Assembly (NCBI GenBank): GCA_018881555.1
Contig: JACAXG010000014.1
Location: 10,845,803-10,909,802 of the forward strand
Source of the DNA: Amblyornis subalaris
Lineage: Eukaryota; Chordata; Aves; Passeriformes; Ptilonorhynchidae
DNA: 64,000 nt
Direction: 5' to 3'
Under the pieces are notes generated by a model. The model was not told the DNA's origin. It did no database searches and worked only from the letters and a program-made list of their open reading frames with translations. The translations under genes and the position numbers were made by a program. Positions 36,201-50,670 of the stretch are shown one piece after another. Each line of letters starts with the position of its first letter. The stretch's first letter is position 1.

Positions 36201-39200
36201 AATTCATAGTGTCTTGCTCAACTGCCAAAAATACTGAAGAAATTAAAGAAGCAAGCTCTTAATAGCTCATCTGTTCAGAAGGGTTTAGGGTGTTCATGGT
36301 ACATAAGTTATAATTCCATGCTGATTTACATTGTACCTTTTGCTACAAATTAATTTGCAATAGNTCCTCTCAACAAACACAATTTGTATCGATTTCTGCT
36401 CGATACAAAGCAAAAGGGCTCAGCTTCAATTTTGAGAAAAATAAAACTTTCTGATGTTCAACACATATCCAAAGCAGTACTGAACCCTTATAAAAAAATT
36501 TCAATAGGGGTCATAAGGTGTGCGGGAAGAAGGAGGGTCTTGGATCAGGAAGAAATCAAGGAGACTTGTCTTTCAATTTGGTGTCTGGCTGTAAGCTGGT
36601 TTTGCACTTATGTGCAAACCTTCCTGGGAACATGGACGTTGNGGTGGGAGCCAGTGGTTTTACTGCCATGTAATTTTAACTTCTGTTTACCTTAAAATTT
36701 TGTAGCCTATGATCAACACTGAAATAATCAGAAGGAAAATGTGTTGCTATAATAGATTTCTGAGGTTTGTTTGACTAGCTCTGCTGACAATAGATAACAT
36801 CTGCTTAGGTAGCTTCATGAAAACATCTGTATCTCTTCCTAGGGATTGCTCGGGAGTTTTTAGTGCCTGTTTATAACCACTCCTGTGTAGCAGCTCATCT
36901 CCCCACAGGATTTTGCTGCTGAGTCATTTCCAATCAGGTGTTTAAATGCCACAGGTGGTCTGATGTGATAAATACCAATGCATATAAGCAAGGGGAATTC
37001 AGTTAGTGCATGGAGCTATAAAGAGAACAGCCACCTCCGNGAGTGAGAAGGGGGAAACCCTGCAGTAAGTGATCACTAGGTTATTTGCAACATAAAAATA
37101 AGCCTGCTTACAAAACCTTGCCCTGGGAGGTTCAGTGCCTGTGTGGTTTAGTAATGCTGATAGGCCCCAAAGTCACTGCAGGCTGAACGAATGCATGGAA
37201 AGAAGCTGGAAGTGTGCTGGTGAGCTGGACGCTGCAAACAGCAGTGGCTCAGCTGTGTGTTGCCAGCAGCGTCTGCCCCTACACGGGGGAGCAGGAGCTG
37301 GTGGGGCACAACAGTGGGATTGCTGGAATTGCTGTCAGTGGGGTATATGAGGTGGCTGTGACAGGTGTGAAATCGTAGCTCAGCTGGCTCTGAGAGTTAA
37401 CATGGGCATTAGGCGGTCAGATATTACAGGGTTAGAGATCTCAGCATTAAACAACAAAATTTCTTTACACAGTCTTCCAAGTTTGGTTGTTCCTAGTTGT
37501 GAATTTTCCTCTTAAAATACACAGGCTGAAAACATCATTCCCGTTTTTGATGGGAAGGGAGACACTATGTATTCACAGCACTACTGTAGCTACAGCTTTA
37601 AGATAATCACAAGCAAAAATCATAAATGACATTAGGTGTGGCAATGTATTGATAAAATTATAGGGAGCTAACCCTGTAATTTCTTAGCACCCGGCATGGT
37701 TACAAAAGTGAGGATCCTGTGAGCNCTCCAGGTAGCATTCCCTTACCCACCAGCAGTGTTCCTGACAAACAGTTCATTTGTTCCTGTCTTCCAGGACTAT
37801 AATCTGCTCTTAATTCTTTGTCCTTCGTCTGCCCTGTCTTGGAGCTATTTTGTGACACAGAGAAAGGTTTTTGCAAGTGCTCTTCTTTTTGAGAGAAGGA
37901 TTCTCTGCCCTTGGGCTTAGAAATAGCTGCCCTGCCACAGAGTTGCTACACGCTGAAAAATGCAGCCCGCATGGTATTTAGCAGAGGGACCTCCTTTTCC
38001 TGTGGGAGTATCCCTGGTGGCAAGGGTGAGGAATGGGAGTTAATGTTTAGTATCCAAAACACATTGGATTTCACAGGTTGGCTGGGGGGGTAACAAGTTG
38101 GGCGAGCTTCAACCAAATTCATATTACAGGAATCTGCACCTAACATCTGCTTNGCTGGTGCTTCTGTTTTGCATTTTAATTATTTACTGAAACACAGGAT
38201 GTTGCTGTTTACAGCTTCCTGCTTCTAAAGAGTTCTGGGGACTTTCTGTATTATNGTGATGATTTATTTGATATTTTTGTAAAATTCAGCCTTTGAGAGA
38301 AAGCTTGAGAGAGGCACTTTNTAAGTCCCCTGAGCAGTCCATAAGGAGTTTGTGTAACTACAGACAGAAGCAGCTTTTGTAAGAGTAGGTGCCTTCAGGG
38401 AGCCAAGTGTCCTACCTGCTTCAACACAAAATGTCACGAGCCTTTTGCAGTATGCAGTCTGAGAACCTTCTTGTTCTAAAAAAGAATCATGTCCTTCACG
38501 TTCCCTGTCTGCCCCTCTCTTCTCTCACTATATTTATATGACTAAATGCCCTGCTATGCATAGTTTCCCAGGGCTGAAAATCAGCGTGGGCTGCATAATT
38601 TCTCTTGCTTTGCGTCCTCCTGGGGATGAGCATGTTGAGATGGCCCATGTGGGATGTCCTCTCACCAGTCTCTCCCTGGTGCCTCTTCACAGTGGCCAGA
38701 TTTGGGGAATGCCTGTCCTGTATGGACGGGGACAACAGCAGCTCAGCACCTGCTGCTCAGTGTGCGGGGGTGCCCAGCGCCTTCCTTGAGCTTGCAGCTG
38801 CAGCACACCAAGCACTTGGGCAAAAAAAACCNAGAAGATTTTGGGGCAACCCTGGCAGAGACATGATCTCGCTCCTTCATATGTCAAAAAAGTTCCAATC
38901 TCAGCAAGTTTAAAAGAAGCTCCATTCTTGGCAGAGTGTGTTCGTGTCCTGGGGACCGTATGCCCTTAATACTACTGATAGTGATATGGTGCAAGCAGGG
39001 AAGAGGCTGCTTGCAGGCAACATGCCAGNCTTTAAACAGAGCTCAGAGCACGTTGCAGGGCTACAACCCCATCAGGAGCCATCAGNGCTGCAGGCATGCC
39101 CAGAAAAGCCTGTGTGTGTCTCTGCTATGCCATGGGGTCTGGGTATGGAATACCCCATCGGTTTGATCCGGAAAAGTGCATTCCGTTCCGTGAATGCAGT

Positions 39201-42200
39201 TGTAGCAAAGGTGGGAGGGAGCTGAATCCTGCATCTCTCATTTTGCTTGTCTCTAGAGGGTTCAGATAGTGCCAGTGCTCAGGAAAGGTTCGGAGGGGAC
39301 TGAAACTTCCTTACCAGGGAGAAGAGAGGTAGAAGCCCTTTACTCTGTCTCCCGCTGGCTGGAAACATCCTAGAAATGGTGTTCCATGCAGGAGTGTGAG
39401 GACAGGTGCTCAATTTAGCCCAGTGCCAAGACCAGACCTCAGAGCACAGCTCTCAGTCCTGACCCACAAATCTATATTCAACATCATCATCCCAGGGACA
39501 CAGAGGGCAGTCAGCCTCCTGGAGATGTGAGCTGGGCTTACCTGTTTATCCAATGTTCATGGTCACATGCTGCAGAAATCTCCTCTTTTTCCACTAATCC
39601 TCACAGCAGCAGGGTGGATGAGGCACACACAGNATGGTGAGGAGCTGCTTCATGCTGCACCAAGTGTTCACAGCTCTGGTGGAGTTGGCCTGGAGGGACT
39701 CTGTAAATGCACTGTATCTACTAGCACTTGCTCCATCAGTTCCCATGCACCATACTCCTGTGTTTATCTGCCACTTCATAGAGCACACTGTGCTTGAAAT
39801 GATCTATTACCTGCTCATGTGGGTGCTATCTGTACACCACAGTCTGGAGCGTGTAATTGAGCAGAGTGAGAGTTCCTCGGATGATGTTTCATCTGACTGG
39901 ATGTTTTAAGAGACAAACTAATGTGGGTTTTGGTGCTTTTTTTTTTTTCTGGTTTAAGCCTGTAACACCTGGGGAGAAATACTGCTCTAGCTGTGCTCCC
40001 TAGGCTGTTGCTCCTTGCACCACATAATCTCCACTTACTGTGTTGACAAGCAAAGCTGCCAGGAACCCAGAGAGATCTCCCTCGCAGTTACCCAGCACAG
40101 AGTAGGTCCCTGGCTTGGGGGACTGGCCATACTTGATGAACCCTCGATCTGGGGTTTCTCCCAGTCCTCGTGCTGAGGTACTGCCTGCAGCTGGCACTTG
40201 CTCTGATGGTGCACAGTCCTTAGGAAGNGATAAGGTCAGGACATTTGGTGGTGGACTGGACTGTTGGAAGTTGAGCTGAGACCGTGCCTAACTTGCCTAT
40301 GCCACACAAAATGAGAGGTTTGGCTGAACAGTGGTCACGGTAATTTCCTCTCCAGACATCTCAGAGCTCAGGGCCATGTCTCAAAAATGTGCCTGCATGT
40401 AGATAAGGGATAACACACAAACCAGACCTTGAACTCTGGCCAGATCAGCAGTGTGGATGTAGCTCAGGTCTCTCCTTGCCACTCTACCCCTGCTGCAAGT
40501 GGAACTTTCTGTCAGTTTTGAGTATTTTTTTTCATTTGGCTCTGGCCTTCTTCAGAACCTTTTAGAACAAGAACCAGTTTCTGACACCCTGACTGCCTTT
40601 CTGAAGCTCTGATCTGCTTGGCTGAATTATTACTATCTGTAATAAATAATTTTCCATTCTGTGTTGTGGTCTCTGTATTGGTGTGATCGAGGTAGACCAG
40701 TGAAACCTTAGAGATGCTGGTTGCACTCAACACTGCAAAAGTTTGGCAGACAATAATTAAAAGAGTCCTATTTCCTGTGGGAAATAATGAAAGCTCCTTG
40801 TAAAAAATAGACTGCAATGAAATGAGATAGATATTTTTATTGGGTAAATGCTGTGATAGCAGGAAAAATACTGATGACCAAATCTCAAAAGAGAGGAATT
40901 TGATTTAGCAAGCCTCAGGAGGGTCAGATTTCTGGCCATTGCCTCTCCAGAACTTTTCAATTTTCCTTATTAAATACCTAAAATTACTACAGAAGAATAG
41001 TGATGACTGGTAATAGCTGTATTTTTCTCATGACTGACACCTCTTGAAAATGACTTTGCCCACTTTTATNTCTGGGGCTGTTGCTTTATTTCTTTGAATA
41101 TTCCTGACTCTGCAGAGATCTGAGTAACTGAAAAGGATATGGTTAGCTGGTTTAGGCTGCTTTGGGCATTCAACAACTGCCTTTTCCCCACTCCTTCTCC
41201 AGAAAAGATGAGGGGTCTCCCCGTACTGTGCAGCAGAATGCAATAACAGACATGTCTGAGTTCCTAATTCCCTAGGTGCCCCCAGGCATCTGCTGCAAAC
41301 CATTTTTGATGGTGGATGAGTGGGCCGTGGAGTGATTTTGGGTTAGGCATTGCCCCCAGAGAGACAAAAGANGGTCTCTGTTTCCTTCAATTGTAGCAGG
41401 GCAGCAGAGGTTGGCACATGGAAGCAGGGCTGGAGGCAGCATCAATCCAGCAGGAGACCTCTCAGCTGAGACCTGTGCTTGTCCTCTCTGCCCCTGAGAG
41501 AAGGAAGCATCACTCTGTTAGTCCTGCTGTAAAACTACCAGGGCTGGCTGGCTACAAAAACTCTCGTGTAAACTTNGAAACTTAGACCCAAATACATGTT
41601 CTCAGCTGGGTATTTGAAATTGAGCAAATGATATCTATTATTTAGACTAAAGGGATTTATTGTTTTTTAAAGAGACTTGAAAATGTTTTGTGGCTTCTGA
41701 ACAGTTTGCCTGTAAAGTTTTTCTTTCAACACTTATTTTTGGACTTGGACCAAAAATACCTCAGAATTTTGAGGGCTGGGCCTGGATTTTCCACTTGTGC
41801 TGCTTTTGAGAAGATCTTCTCACTTACTGCAGTAAAAGCTCTCACCTCTGTCCAGCAGCTCTGACTCTTCCCTCTCCAGATGGGCACTGCTTTTAACTGC
41901 CGCTGCAATAAGTTTGGGAAAGGGATTGACTGGAAAAGTGAGTTACAAAATAATGCAACTGCTTTTAATCGGTTTTGGGTTCAAGGTTTTCTTAAAATTG
42001 ATTATTTAAATTTTCTTTTATAATTGAAATTTGGAAAGTCTTGGGACCATGTTTCCCTGGAGATGTACTGATTGTTAACAGGTCTCTATGTGCTTTACAA
42101 ATTTGGGGATACTGCTACACCTTAGGAATGGAAGAACAAAGACGGACAGATCACCCAGGGCTTGAACTTGTGTGTCCTGAGCTCCGAGCCTGCACTCTAA

Positions 42201-45200
42201 CTCTGGGCTTCTCAAGACAGGTTGCTGAGGTTCTTGGGTGGTCTTCTGGAGNTTATGAGGACTCTGTACCCCAGACTAGAAAGCAGCAGTTGCAGTGGGC
42301 AGGTGGAGGAATTGCTGTGGCAGTGCTTCCCCTTCGCCAGAGCTGAGAAAAGGAGTGGGTGTCAGGGCTGAGCAGAAGGGGAGGGGATGCCCGCGGCTGA
42401 CCTTCCAAGGATGGGTGAGAAGGGGGTGTNAAAAGTTGAGTGGGAGATAAGAGATGTCCGGGAAAGTTCACAAGGTGCTGAAGGAAACCTTGAAGAAAAA
42501 AAAAAAAATAGGGGTTACAATTATGGGAGAGTATCTCGTGCTGGTGGAGTGATGAGCTGCCTGAAGCACTGAGGATGAAGAAATACTTCTGTTATGTAAA
42601 AGTGGTCACTGTTGTCAGGCTGACAATGATGACATGTAGATAGCTTATGGGACGAGANGTTGATAGGAGATGCAGTGGGTTCCTGGGCTGTGGAGGTACT
42701 GAAATGATTCTGCTTCAAGAAGCCATTCCCAGCAGCTTGCAGGGAGCAGGCCGTGCATTGCTCATGCTGGGAGCCCCAATGGGAATGCAGAGGGAGTCTT
42801 TTTCTCCCAGAGGAGCTCTGCAGCCAGCGCTGGAGCAGAGCACTGATATGGGGCACAGGGCTGCAGTGATATAATGTGCTTTGAGGGGCTGCCACAAAGC
42901 TGCAAATGTTGCATTCACAGCAGGCACAGTCTTACTGAGATGACTCTAACTGAAAGGAGATGATGAATTGAAAAAAAATCCCCCTTGCGTTTTGCAGCAT
43001 GGTGAATTAGGAGGATCACTCTGTGCAGCCAGTTTCACTTTCTTTGATATAGGTCAGCGTTGCCTGTGCACTGAAGACTCGAGTAAAGAGCAACCAGGAA
43101 GCTGAAACATCCCTTCCTACCCCTTTCCATTCATCTCACAGACATATGCTTCCAAAAGACAAATCTAAGTCACAGGGAGATCAAGATGTGCTGTTAAAGT
43201 AGACCCTAGCAGGACACCCAGCACTTCTTTGAGACAGATTAGCTCNCAGTTGCAATGCAAACACCCTTTGCCAAGCGAACAGGAGAAGGTAACAGTCCTC
43301 CCTAGTCTGTCCTTGACAAATGCGGTAGGACACCAGCAGTGTCACAGAGCCCTTTGCTGCTGCCACTCCCTGTTCCTTCATGTGTTCCCCACATCTCCTT
43401 GGCTGTTGGCCACTTCTGAGATAAGGGTTCACCCTTCTGGCAGTCAGCTTCTTTCCTTTTCTTAACACACACCTCTGTGCCACTCGACCNCTTTTCTCAC
43501 GGCTGCCCCTCCCCACAATCTGTGCTGCTGTCCACNTTTCTTTAGTGAGATATCAGATCTGGGAAACATCTGACAAATGTGGGAACTGGGAAAAAAACTG
43601 AACCATANGTGGAAGAGATATTCCGTCTCAAAAGAATCCTGAGTTGGTATTGGTTATTCCTTACATTCATCCGTTCTTACCCATGCATCCATTAACATTC
43701 TTTTGGAGATATTTTCTAGTACTGACACATAGGAGCAGCATTATGTGCAAAGACCATCTGAAGGGTGTAAAGAAGTTTCTGGAAGTTTAGATTTTAAAAT
43801 GCTAAATCTGAAAGCTGGGCTCAAAATCGAAAGGACAATTAATGCTTGTGAGCACAGTTCAGCACGACCTGCCCCTGCCAGATGGGAGTCAGTCTCTTTT
43901 GGGCTCATGTGAGCTAAGACCTTGGAATATGGCATCAGGCAGAGAAAGAAGCAGGAAAATGCATTCTACAGTGCAATTCATGCTAGGAAGAGAGGCTGCT
44001 TGTTGACGAAGTAGACACAGAAAGAGGTGCAATAGAGGTCGATGAAATTCAACTGCAATCCTCTCCGAGGGGGTGGAGAGCCTGCCTATCTCCCATCCGG
44101 CTTTCATTTTGGCACCCCTGTTTAGGGGGCAGCAACAAACCTGATTGATTTCCAAAGGTCTCTAACCTTTGGAAAAGGGTTACTGTGGGGTGCTTCCAGG
44201 GTGTGCTCTGTTGGCTGAGAGTGGCTGTTCCAGTCATGGGGGACAGGAGGGCTCCGCACTCCGGGGAATTCCAGATGACACTGCCTGCCAGGCACACGCT
44301 TGTCCCGTGCTGCCAGACCCCGCATCCTTCTCCTCTTGCACAGCTGTGAGCTCCATTAGGTACCGATGCCTACAAATCACTGCAGTGTTACAATGCAGAG
44401 CNGGGGGAATTCCAGCAGGACGAGGGCTGCCAAGTTCCTTGAGTTTTAACGGTGCGATCTGAAAANGAGCCCCCTCCCCACTCAGAAACTAAAAATACAA
44501 CTGACAACAAAATTCAGGCATTTAGGCGTAATGCTCCTGAACTTTAAATCGTTTGTTTACCCTTACTTTTGATGCACTGCAAGGTGTAACTGGAGAGGGC
44601 AGGGACGAGCATGTGGACTGGGATTGTTGGAGCTGAAGCTGCCGATTTCTCTGTGACTTAAATCTCTATCCAGCTCAAACCGTGTGATGGTTGAGGGCTA
44701 ATATATTAATCTGCGCATGAATTAAGGGGTTTTTAGGGGTTAACTGCTGTNAGCATTCAGGAAGAAAGATTAGGTTTTAGTCTGGGTTGGAATTCTACTT
44801 CCACCCTGAACTCTGAGTGTGTCTTAAAGCTGGTAACAGCATTTCTGCAGCCCCTTGATTTTCATTCCAGGACATCAGCATTTTGGTGCCTGAAAATAAA
44901 TGAAGTTTNGGAGTTTCTTGCTTTAGGAGGTACNGTGCATACTCTACCTGAAGATGAAGAAATTAAGGCCTTTTTGAATTTCTCTATCTAAACACCCCAA
45001 ATCAGTAGTTCCTTTTAGAGAAAGCACCAGACTGGGACTCAGGTGACCAAGTTTGTATTTCTGGCTTGCTGAGCAACGACGAGTGATCCTATGACTTGCT
45101 GGTGTCTTAGTTTTCCCACAAGTAAAATAGGAGTAATTACACTGTCTTCCTTTCTAGGGGACTTTGAAAACTATCAATAAAATGAGCCATATTAGATATA

Positions 45201-46240
45201 ATTATTTAGATATTATTAGTCATTCATTGGGTACATTCATATAAAGTGAAAGTGCTTTCTTCATAAGAACAGATGTTCTTCTCTCTGCATCAAGGTTTCC
45301 TGAGTACTTCACTAGCATATTCTTTAGTGGATTATCTCTTGTGAAAAAAGANCAAAATTTGTAGATTACAACGAAAGAATTCTATGGCCCCATCTGCATG
45401 TCCACTGACTGAGAACTACAGACTCAGTGACAGAAAATTGTACNCCATTGATAGAGATCTCGTGGGGAGCAGCAGAAAGCAACATCCTGTAATTTTGGCA
45501 ACAAGCAGAGAGAAAGCTCCAAATCATTTTGCTCGTCCCTGCTGTGAAAAATTTCATATTACAAAATTTTACAGTGTGGCTTGACACCAACATCCAGCTA
45601 TGAAGTTCTGCATCTATAAACCACCCTGATGGTTTCCGAGAACTCGCACACAGCAAGGGAGAAACACAAACCAACCCAGAGCTCCAGCTTTCGAGGGAAG
45701 CTCAGGAGAACAGGAGGTGCTTGGATCTCTTCAAACCCAACACAGGAGCTTCACTGAGATACCTTGTTCGTTTCTGGTTTCCTGATAAACTGTGCCATTA
45801 ACCCGGGAGTAGTTCAGAGTGTTGAAGCACCGAGCCCGTTTTGGATGAAAAAACAAAGGAAACCAGCTATCTCTTGGTTGCGACAGCCTTTATTTTTGGA
45901 AGGNGGTTGCTGGAGTCACACATGCGCCCCAGCGGTGCTCGGGCTGCACCCTGTGTCAGATTTGACCCTCTATCAGTGGGAGCAGTGGCATCTGCCTTTA
46001 AGGTTAAAAGCTACAGAGGAGGGGCTGGGCTGTGCATGCTCAGTACCAAGCCCAGGTCTTGCTCTCCTCAGGAGCTCCTGGCTTNTCCCCGCTGGTAAGT
46101 CAAACCTGGGTGGTTTGGGTTTAGCCCTTTCTAAGAAAGACTGTTTGCAGTGAAAGGTGGCAAATTTTGGGTAAGAAGTGCTGCTGTATTGCAGTAGTTG
46201 AGTTTAATAGTTTTCTGTCATTGTTTCCCGGGGTGGAAAG

Positions 46241-46282
46241 TGGTTTTGTTTTGTTTTGGTTTGGTTTTTTTTTTCCGTTTTG
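46241..46282. repeat. GTTTT/GGTTT low-complexity tract
   Basis: This T/G-only stretch of alternating GTTTT and GGTTT words has a 10-nt T run and lies about 260 bp before the 39-bp array of similar composition. It is simple-sequence DNA with no coding content. Confidence 0.85.
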
Positions 46283-46542
46283 TTGCTTTGTCTTTAATCC
46301 TTTTGATATGAAGGTAGGAAGGGGGAAAATGCGGTGAAGGATGGAAGTGTGTCCCTATAGTGAGCAGTGGGAGCAGAAATGTCTTGTTCTCTCTCCACTT
46401 TGCCACCACTTTTATGTCATGCTGGGCCAAGCAGTCAGGGCCTCATTTCCTCCTGTGATGATGGGACCCTCAGCTCCAGGGAAAGGCAGTAGCAGCGTGG
46501 TTACAGCTTGTGGGAGGCAGGTGCTGTGCTTGCCAGGCTTAT

Positions 46543-46677
46543 TTGGCTTGGTTGTTGGTTTTTGGAAGGGTGGGTTGCTTTTTGGTTTGGTAGTTGGTTT
46601 TTGGAAGGGTGAGTTGCTTTTTGGTTTGGTTGTTGGTTTTTGGAAGGGTGAGTTGCTTTTTGGTTTGGTTGGTTTTT
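46543..46677. repeat. 39-bp GT-rich tandem repeat (3 copies plus a partial)
   Basis: Copies begin at 46543, 46582 and 46621, with a partial fourth at 46660. The marker word ggaagggtg recurs exactly every 39 nt (46564, 46603, 46642). The copies are almost identical, differing by a few substitutions, which suggests recent duplication. Because 39 is a multiple of three, the array gives a repetitive 13-residue frame on both strands that should not be taken as protein. Confidence 0.95.
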
Positions 46678-49600
46678 TGTTGGTTTTGTTTTTTTTTTTG
46701 GTAAAGTTTAACATTCCCAGCCTTCTGGAAGTTTCTGAAGTGGAGTGCTGTGTGGGCACAGCTACGGGGGCGTGTTGCTGTCAGGGCTCTGCTCTGCGGA
46801 GGTGTCACTCATCGGTGGGATGGCAAAGGGGATCAGCTGGGACACATCCCCCACTCAGGGGGTGTAACTCAGCTCTTCTGGGGCAGTGCTCCGGAGGCAG
46901 CACACAGCAATCAGTGTGCCTGGGGCTTCAGCCCACAGACTGAAGCTGGGCAAGTGCTTTCACCTGGAGCCTGGGCTGCTCCTGTTTCAGCCAAATAAAT
47001 AGGATGAAGCTGAGCTAGACCTCAGTGGGAGGGCATTGCAGCCTGAAACCTGTCCTGGGATTCAGTGGCTTGGGAGCAGCGTCCCAGCACTGCACAAGGA
47101 AACGCTGGGCTCTTTGGTGAGGTGCTGCTTCTCTGAGAAGACTTAACTTGCTATTAATAATCCCCTGGTGGTTTTTAAAGGAGGGGCTTGTGAATGCAGT
47201 GTCCTATTCAGTTTGCAGTTTGATGGGGGCTGTAAATCCCCCTGTAGTTCCNGGGACAGTTTGTGCTCTCTGTGAAAAGCATCCTGCCAGATAGTTCAGC
47301 AGCTGATGCAGGGACTTACCTTTGTAGGCTTTAAACAGAGGTGAACTAGACAAGACTTACTGCCGTGCCTTGTTCTGTTGTAGTCAATAGCTTGGTATGA
47401 GGCTGTGTTCATTAGTGCCATTTCCTGCAGTGCCCTTTGGGATGAGCCGTTGGGGGTAAAAGGGAGGTTGTTTAAATGTCTGTTAATAAAAAAAGCAGCT
47501 GGTTGGTAGAAGCAATTTGAGCAATGCAAACACCTGCAATCTTGTGATGAACTTTAGGCACTCAGCNATTATTTCACTGGAAGAAGAGCATTTGCTGATG
47601 TGGGAAAAGACAATTAACTAGAGTGGTGAAATTTATGCACAGATTTTGCTTAGGCTTTAGCTGTTATTTTCCAGCGGAAATTCATACCCCTAAGTGTGTG
47701 TTTAGTAGACGGAGGCTTCTCCTGTATGTTGAAGCCTGTTAGTTAAGGAACATAGCACTAGGTTTAGATACTACTAAGATCACAGAGAAGGAGACAGTTT
47801 ATCTTGCGTGCAGCTTTGTGTTGAGCTGAAGTTGATTTTCTTGCAGCTTGACAGCTCTTTCCCACCGGAGAGCAGGGTACACCAAACTGAGTAAAAAGCA
47901 ATACTTACTGCCTCTTAATTCTGTGGCCTTCTCACAGCTTCCTTGCCAAGACTGACTGCCTAATGCTGCTGCCTCCTTTGGAAATAAAGCTGCATAGGTA
48001 GTAAAAGTGTTGCACAGTGTATTGAAGGAGTGTCTCTGAAAACATTAACCAGGAGACTTCTTGTGCTTGGTATAGGAAAATGTGCCTATTTGGCCATCAG
48101 GTAAAATCTGATAATGCTTTCCAAGAAACAGTAAGCAAGGGGCTTGGCGGGTACAGGGATAAAGTTGATGCAGCTGGAAGATATCCCTCTCTGGAGAAAC
48201 TGAGAGTTGTGTTTAGTAGAGGGATGCACCAGCTGTGCCCTGAACTGGTGCAGTGCTTTTCCAACAGCTCTGTTAGCTGCAAAGGTGTAGAATAACAAAC
48301 CTGGCTTTCTCAGTCTGTGCAGCTGGTATCTCCTGCCTCTCCTGCACTGCTTGGCTGGGACAGGTTTATGGAATTGCTGCCGAATGGGACCACCAGGGCC
48401 AGAGCAGGCAGGGTGAACTGTGACACTTTGCCTTTTTTGAGCCTGAGGACTTTGTCCAGCAGTGAACCAAAGCTGGGGCGTGCCATGGCAAGCAGGAACC
48501 TTGTTGCACTGAGACTTTTTGAAGGAAAGGTCTCTGAGGAAGGCCTGTTTTGTTATAGCTCTCTTTTTTCATTGAAGTTAGTTCCTCTTTATGTAGTAAT
48601 GAAAAGTGATTTTTAGCATACAAGTCAAGAGCAGTTGTGATGAGTGGCAAATAATTGTTAAAAGTGAGCACTTTGGTGGCTTGGGAGAACCCATTGTGGG
48701 GTTTNTCTGCCCATTCCTGGTGGTCAGGACTGGTGCAGGGTATTGAGCAATGCCTGTGGTCTGTCTGGGTTTAGCAGCAGAGCAGGTTGCAGTTTCCCCA
48801 CTGTGCTCCTGCAAAGCCCATGGTGGCATTGACCTGCAGCTTATATAACAAGCTGTAGGGTAGATCTATTCTTCTGGGTTTCAAAATGGCATTCTTGAAA
48901 GTGTCTTACCAGACTGAAAGCCTGAAAGGAGTAATTTCGGGTACTTTGTGGGATAACTGCTGTTCTCAGAGGATTTGTGATTATTTTTTCACATGTGGTG
49001 CGGGCATGTGCTCACATCTGTGAGGCAGAGCTATTAGCCATGCACTTCTGCATTTTATTTGTCTCTGGCTGTTCACGAACTTTTAAATNATGCTAAGGTT
49101 TTTTTCTTAATCACAAAAAGGATGAGCAACTGAAGTGATACTTTCACCTATTTCGAGGCATGCCCAGCTTTGGCTCTCAGGGGGCTTAAGCCACTTTGAT
49201 TTCCCTTAGCTTACGATAATAGTCTGCTCTTTTCTAAGAACATGCAGTTCTGTGGACAGCAGAGCTGAGGAAAGCCCAGCTTTTTGCAGACCAGAGTTAT
49301 CCTCAAAATATAAGAGGCCATAAAAATTCAGTAAAGAAAGCTAGATGACCTCTCTGATAGCAGCCAGAAGTAAATACTTCAGGAGAAGTGGAGTATAAGA
49401 ACTGTAGTGTGATCCTCCCTCTGAAACACTCTTTCTTAATTTTGGCAGTTTAAGAAATTAGGGTCTTCCATGCAATTTGTTTAGACCATTGTATTAAACA
49501 GGACCAACATGTGCCAAACCAATTATTAGTCAAATTCTCTTTGGAATCCGTTTATAACCTTGGCTCCTGCCGCAGCTGTTCCCCTGACAGGGAATGCAGT

Positions 49601-50566
49601 CATCCACTTGCACTGTGCTGAAATAACTCTTTTGTATGGAAATTTTGCAGGATGCCCCCAACCCTGTAGCAGGAAAGGTGGTCACCTGCCTCGTATCTGA
49701 AGTTGAATTGGGAGTTTTTGTCAACTGCAAATATACTGGAGAAATTCCTCCCACTCCCTTTGCATCCCTACAGCCGTCAAGTATTTTGACACGAGTGTAA
49801 AAGCTGCTGTGTTTGAATTTAGAAATTGGCCAGTGGGATGAGAATGTGCAGCTGTGGAAGGCACGAGTGCTCCAGCTCTGTCACTGCTCCTCTTGTGCCC
49901 ACCTATTTCTGTGAGGCTTGTGGGAGCTTAAGGGGATAAAAATGGCCAAGGTAATTAGCAGATCTGGTGGAAATCAGTTGGTCTGGCTCAGAAATTGCTG
50001 GAGGTGAGAAGGCAGTAGACAAGCAGATAAAATATGATGTGATTAAACTTATTTCTGTAGAGAAAAAAATAAATTATTATTATTCAAATTTTAAAAACCC
50101 CAAACAACTTAGTTCAATACCTCAACTGCAGTGGCTGAGTGTAGGAGAAGTTGCCTAAATCATCCAAGGGCATGCCATTTAGACAGGCAACCAGGCAGGG
50201 ACAGTGGAATCGCACTGCTTAGCTGCTTCACCTGCTGCAAAGATTACCTACTTTATATGGGAAGTTTATTATTTGGGGGTAAAATGGAAAGTGGATTTCC
50301 CCCACCCCGGGATTCTTATGATGCAGCATCCCAGTGGACTCTGAGGGGTATTCAACTTACTGGGAAGGGTGGCAAATTCTCGCCCATCTAAATACAGCAT
50401 CTGCAGCAGTGTGGAATGTGTGTTGTACAGCTGTGAATGTCCCAGGCATTCAGCGTGTCTCCTTTTTCACACAATAGCATCTATTTATGCGTTTTCATTG
50501 AGCTGGACTCATGTATTCAACATGTCTTTCTGTATGTTTTTTTTCTGTTTTTTTTCTTTTTTTTTC

Positions 50567-50581
50567 TTTTTTTTTTTTTTN

Positions 50582-50667
<86 letters not shown>
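50567..50667 (+). repeat. TP63: 101-nt T homopolymer just upstream of TP63 exon 2
   Basis: Apart from one N at 50581, all bases from 50567 to 50667 are T, and the preceding 44 nt are also T-rich with only a few C, G and A bases. The run ends 16 nt before the exon 2 acceptor at 50684, so it forms an extreme polypyrimidine tract in the pre-mRNA. The exact length is uncertain, as assemblies often misjudge homopolymers. A poly(T) of this length could also be the poly(A) tail of an antisense retroposed sequence, but no recognisable body is attached. Confidence 0.9.
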
Positions 50668-50670
<3 letters not shown>

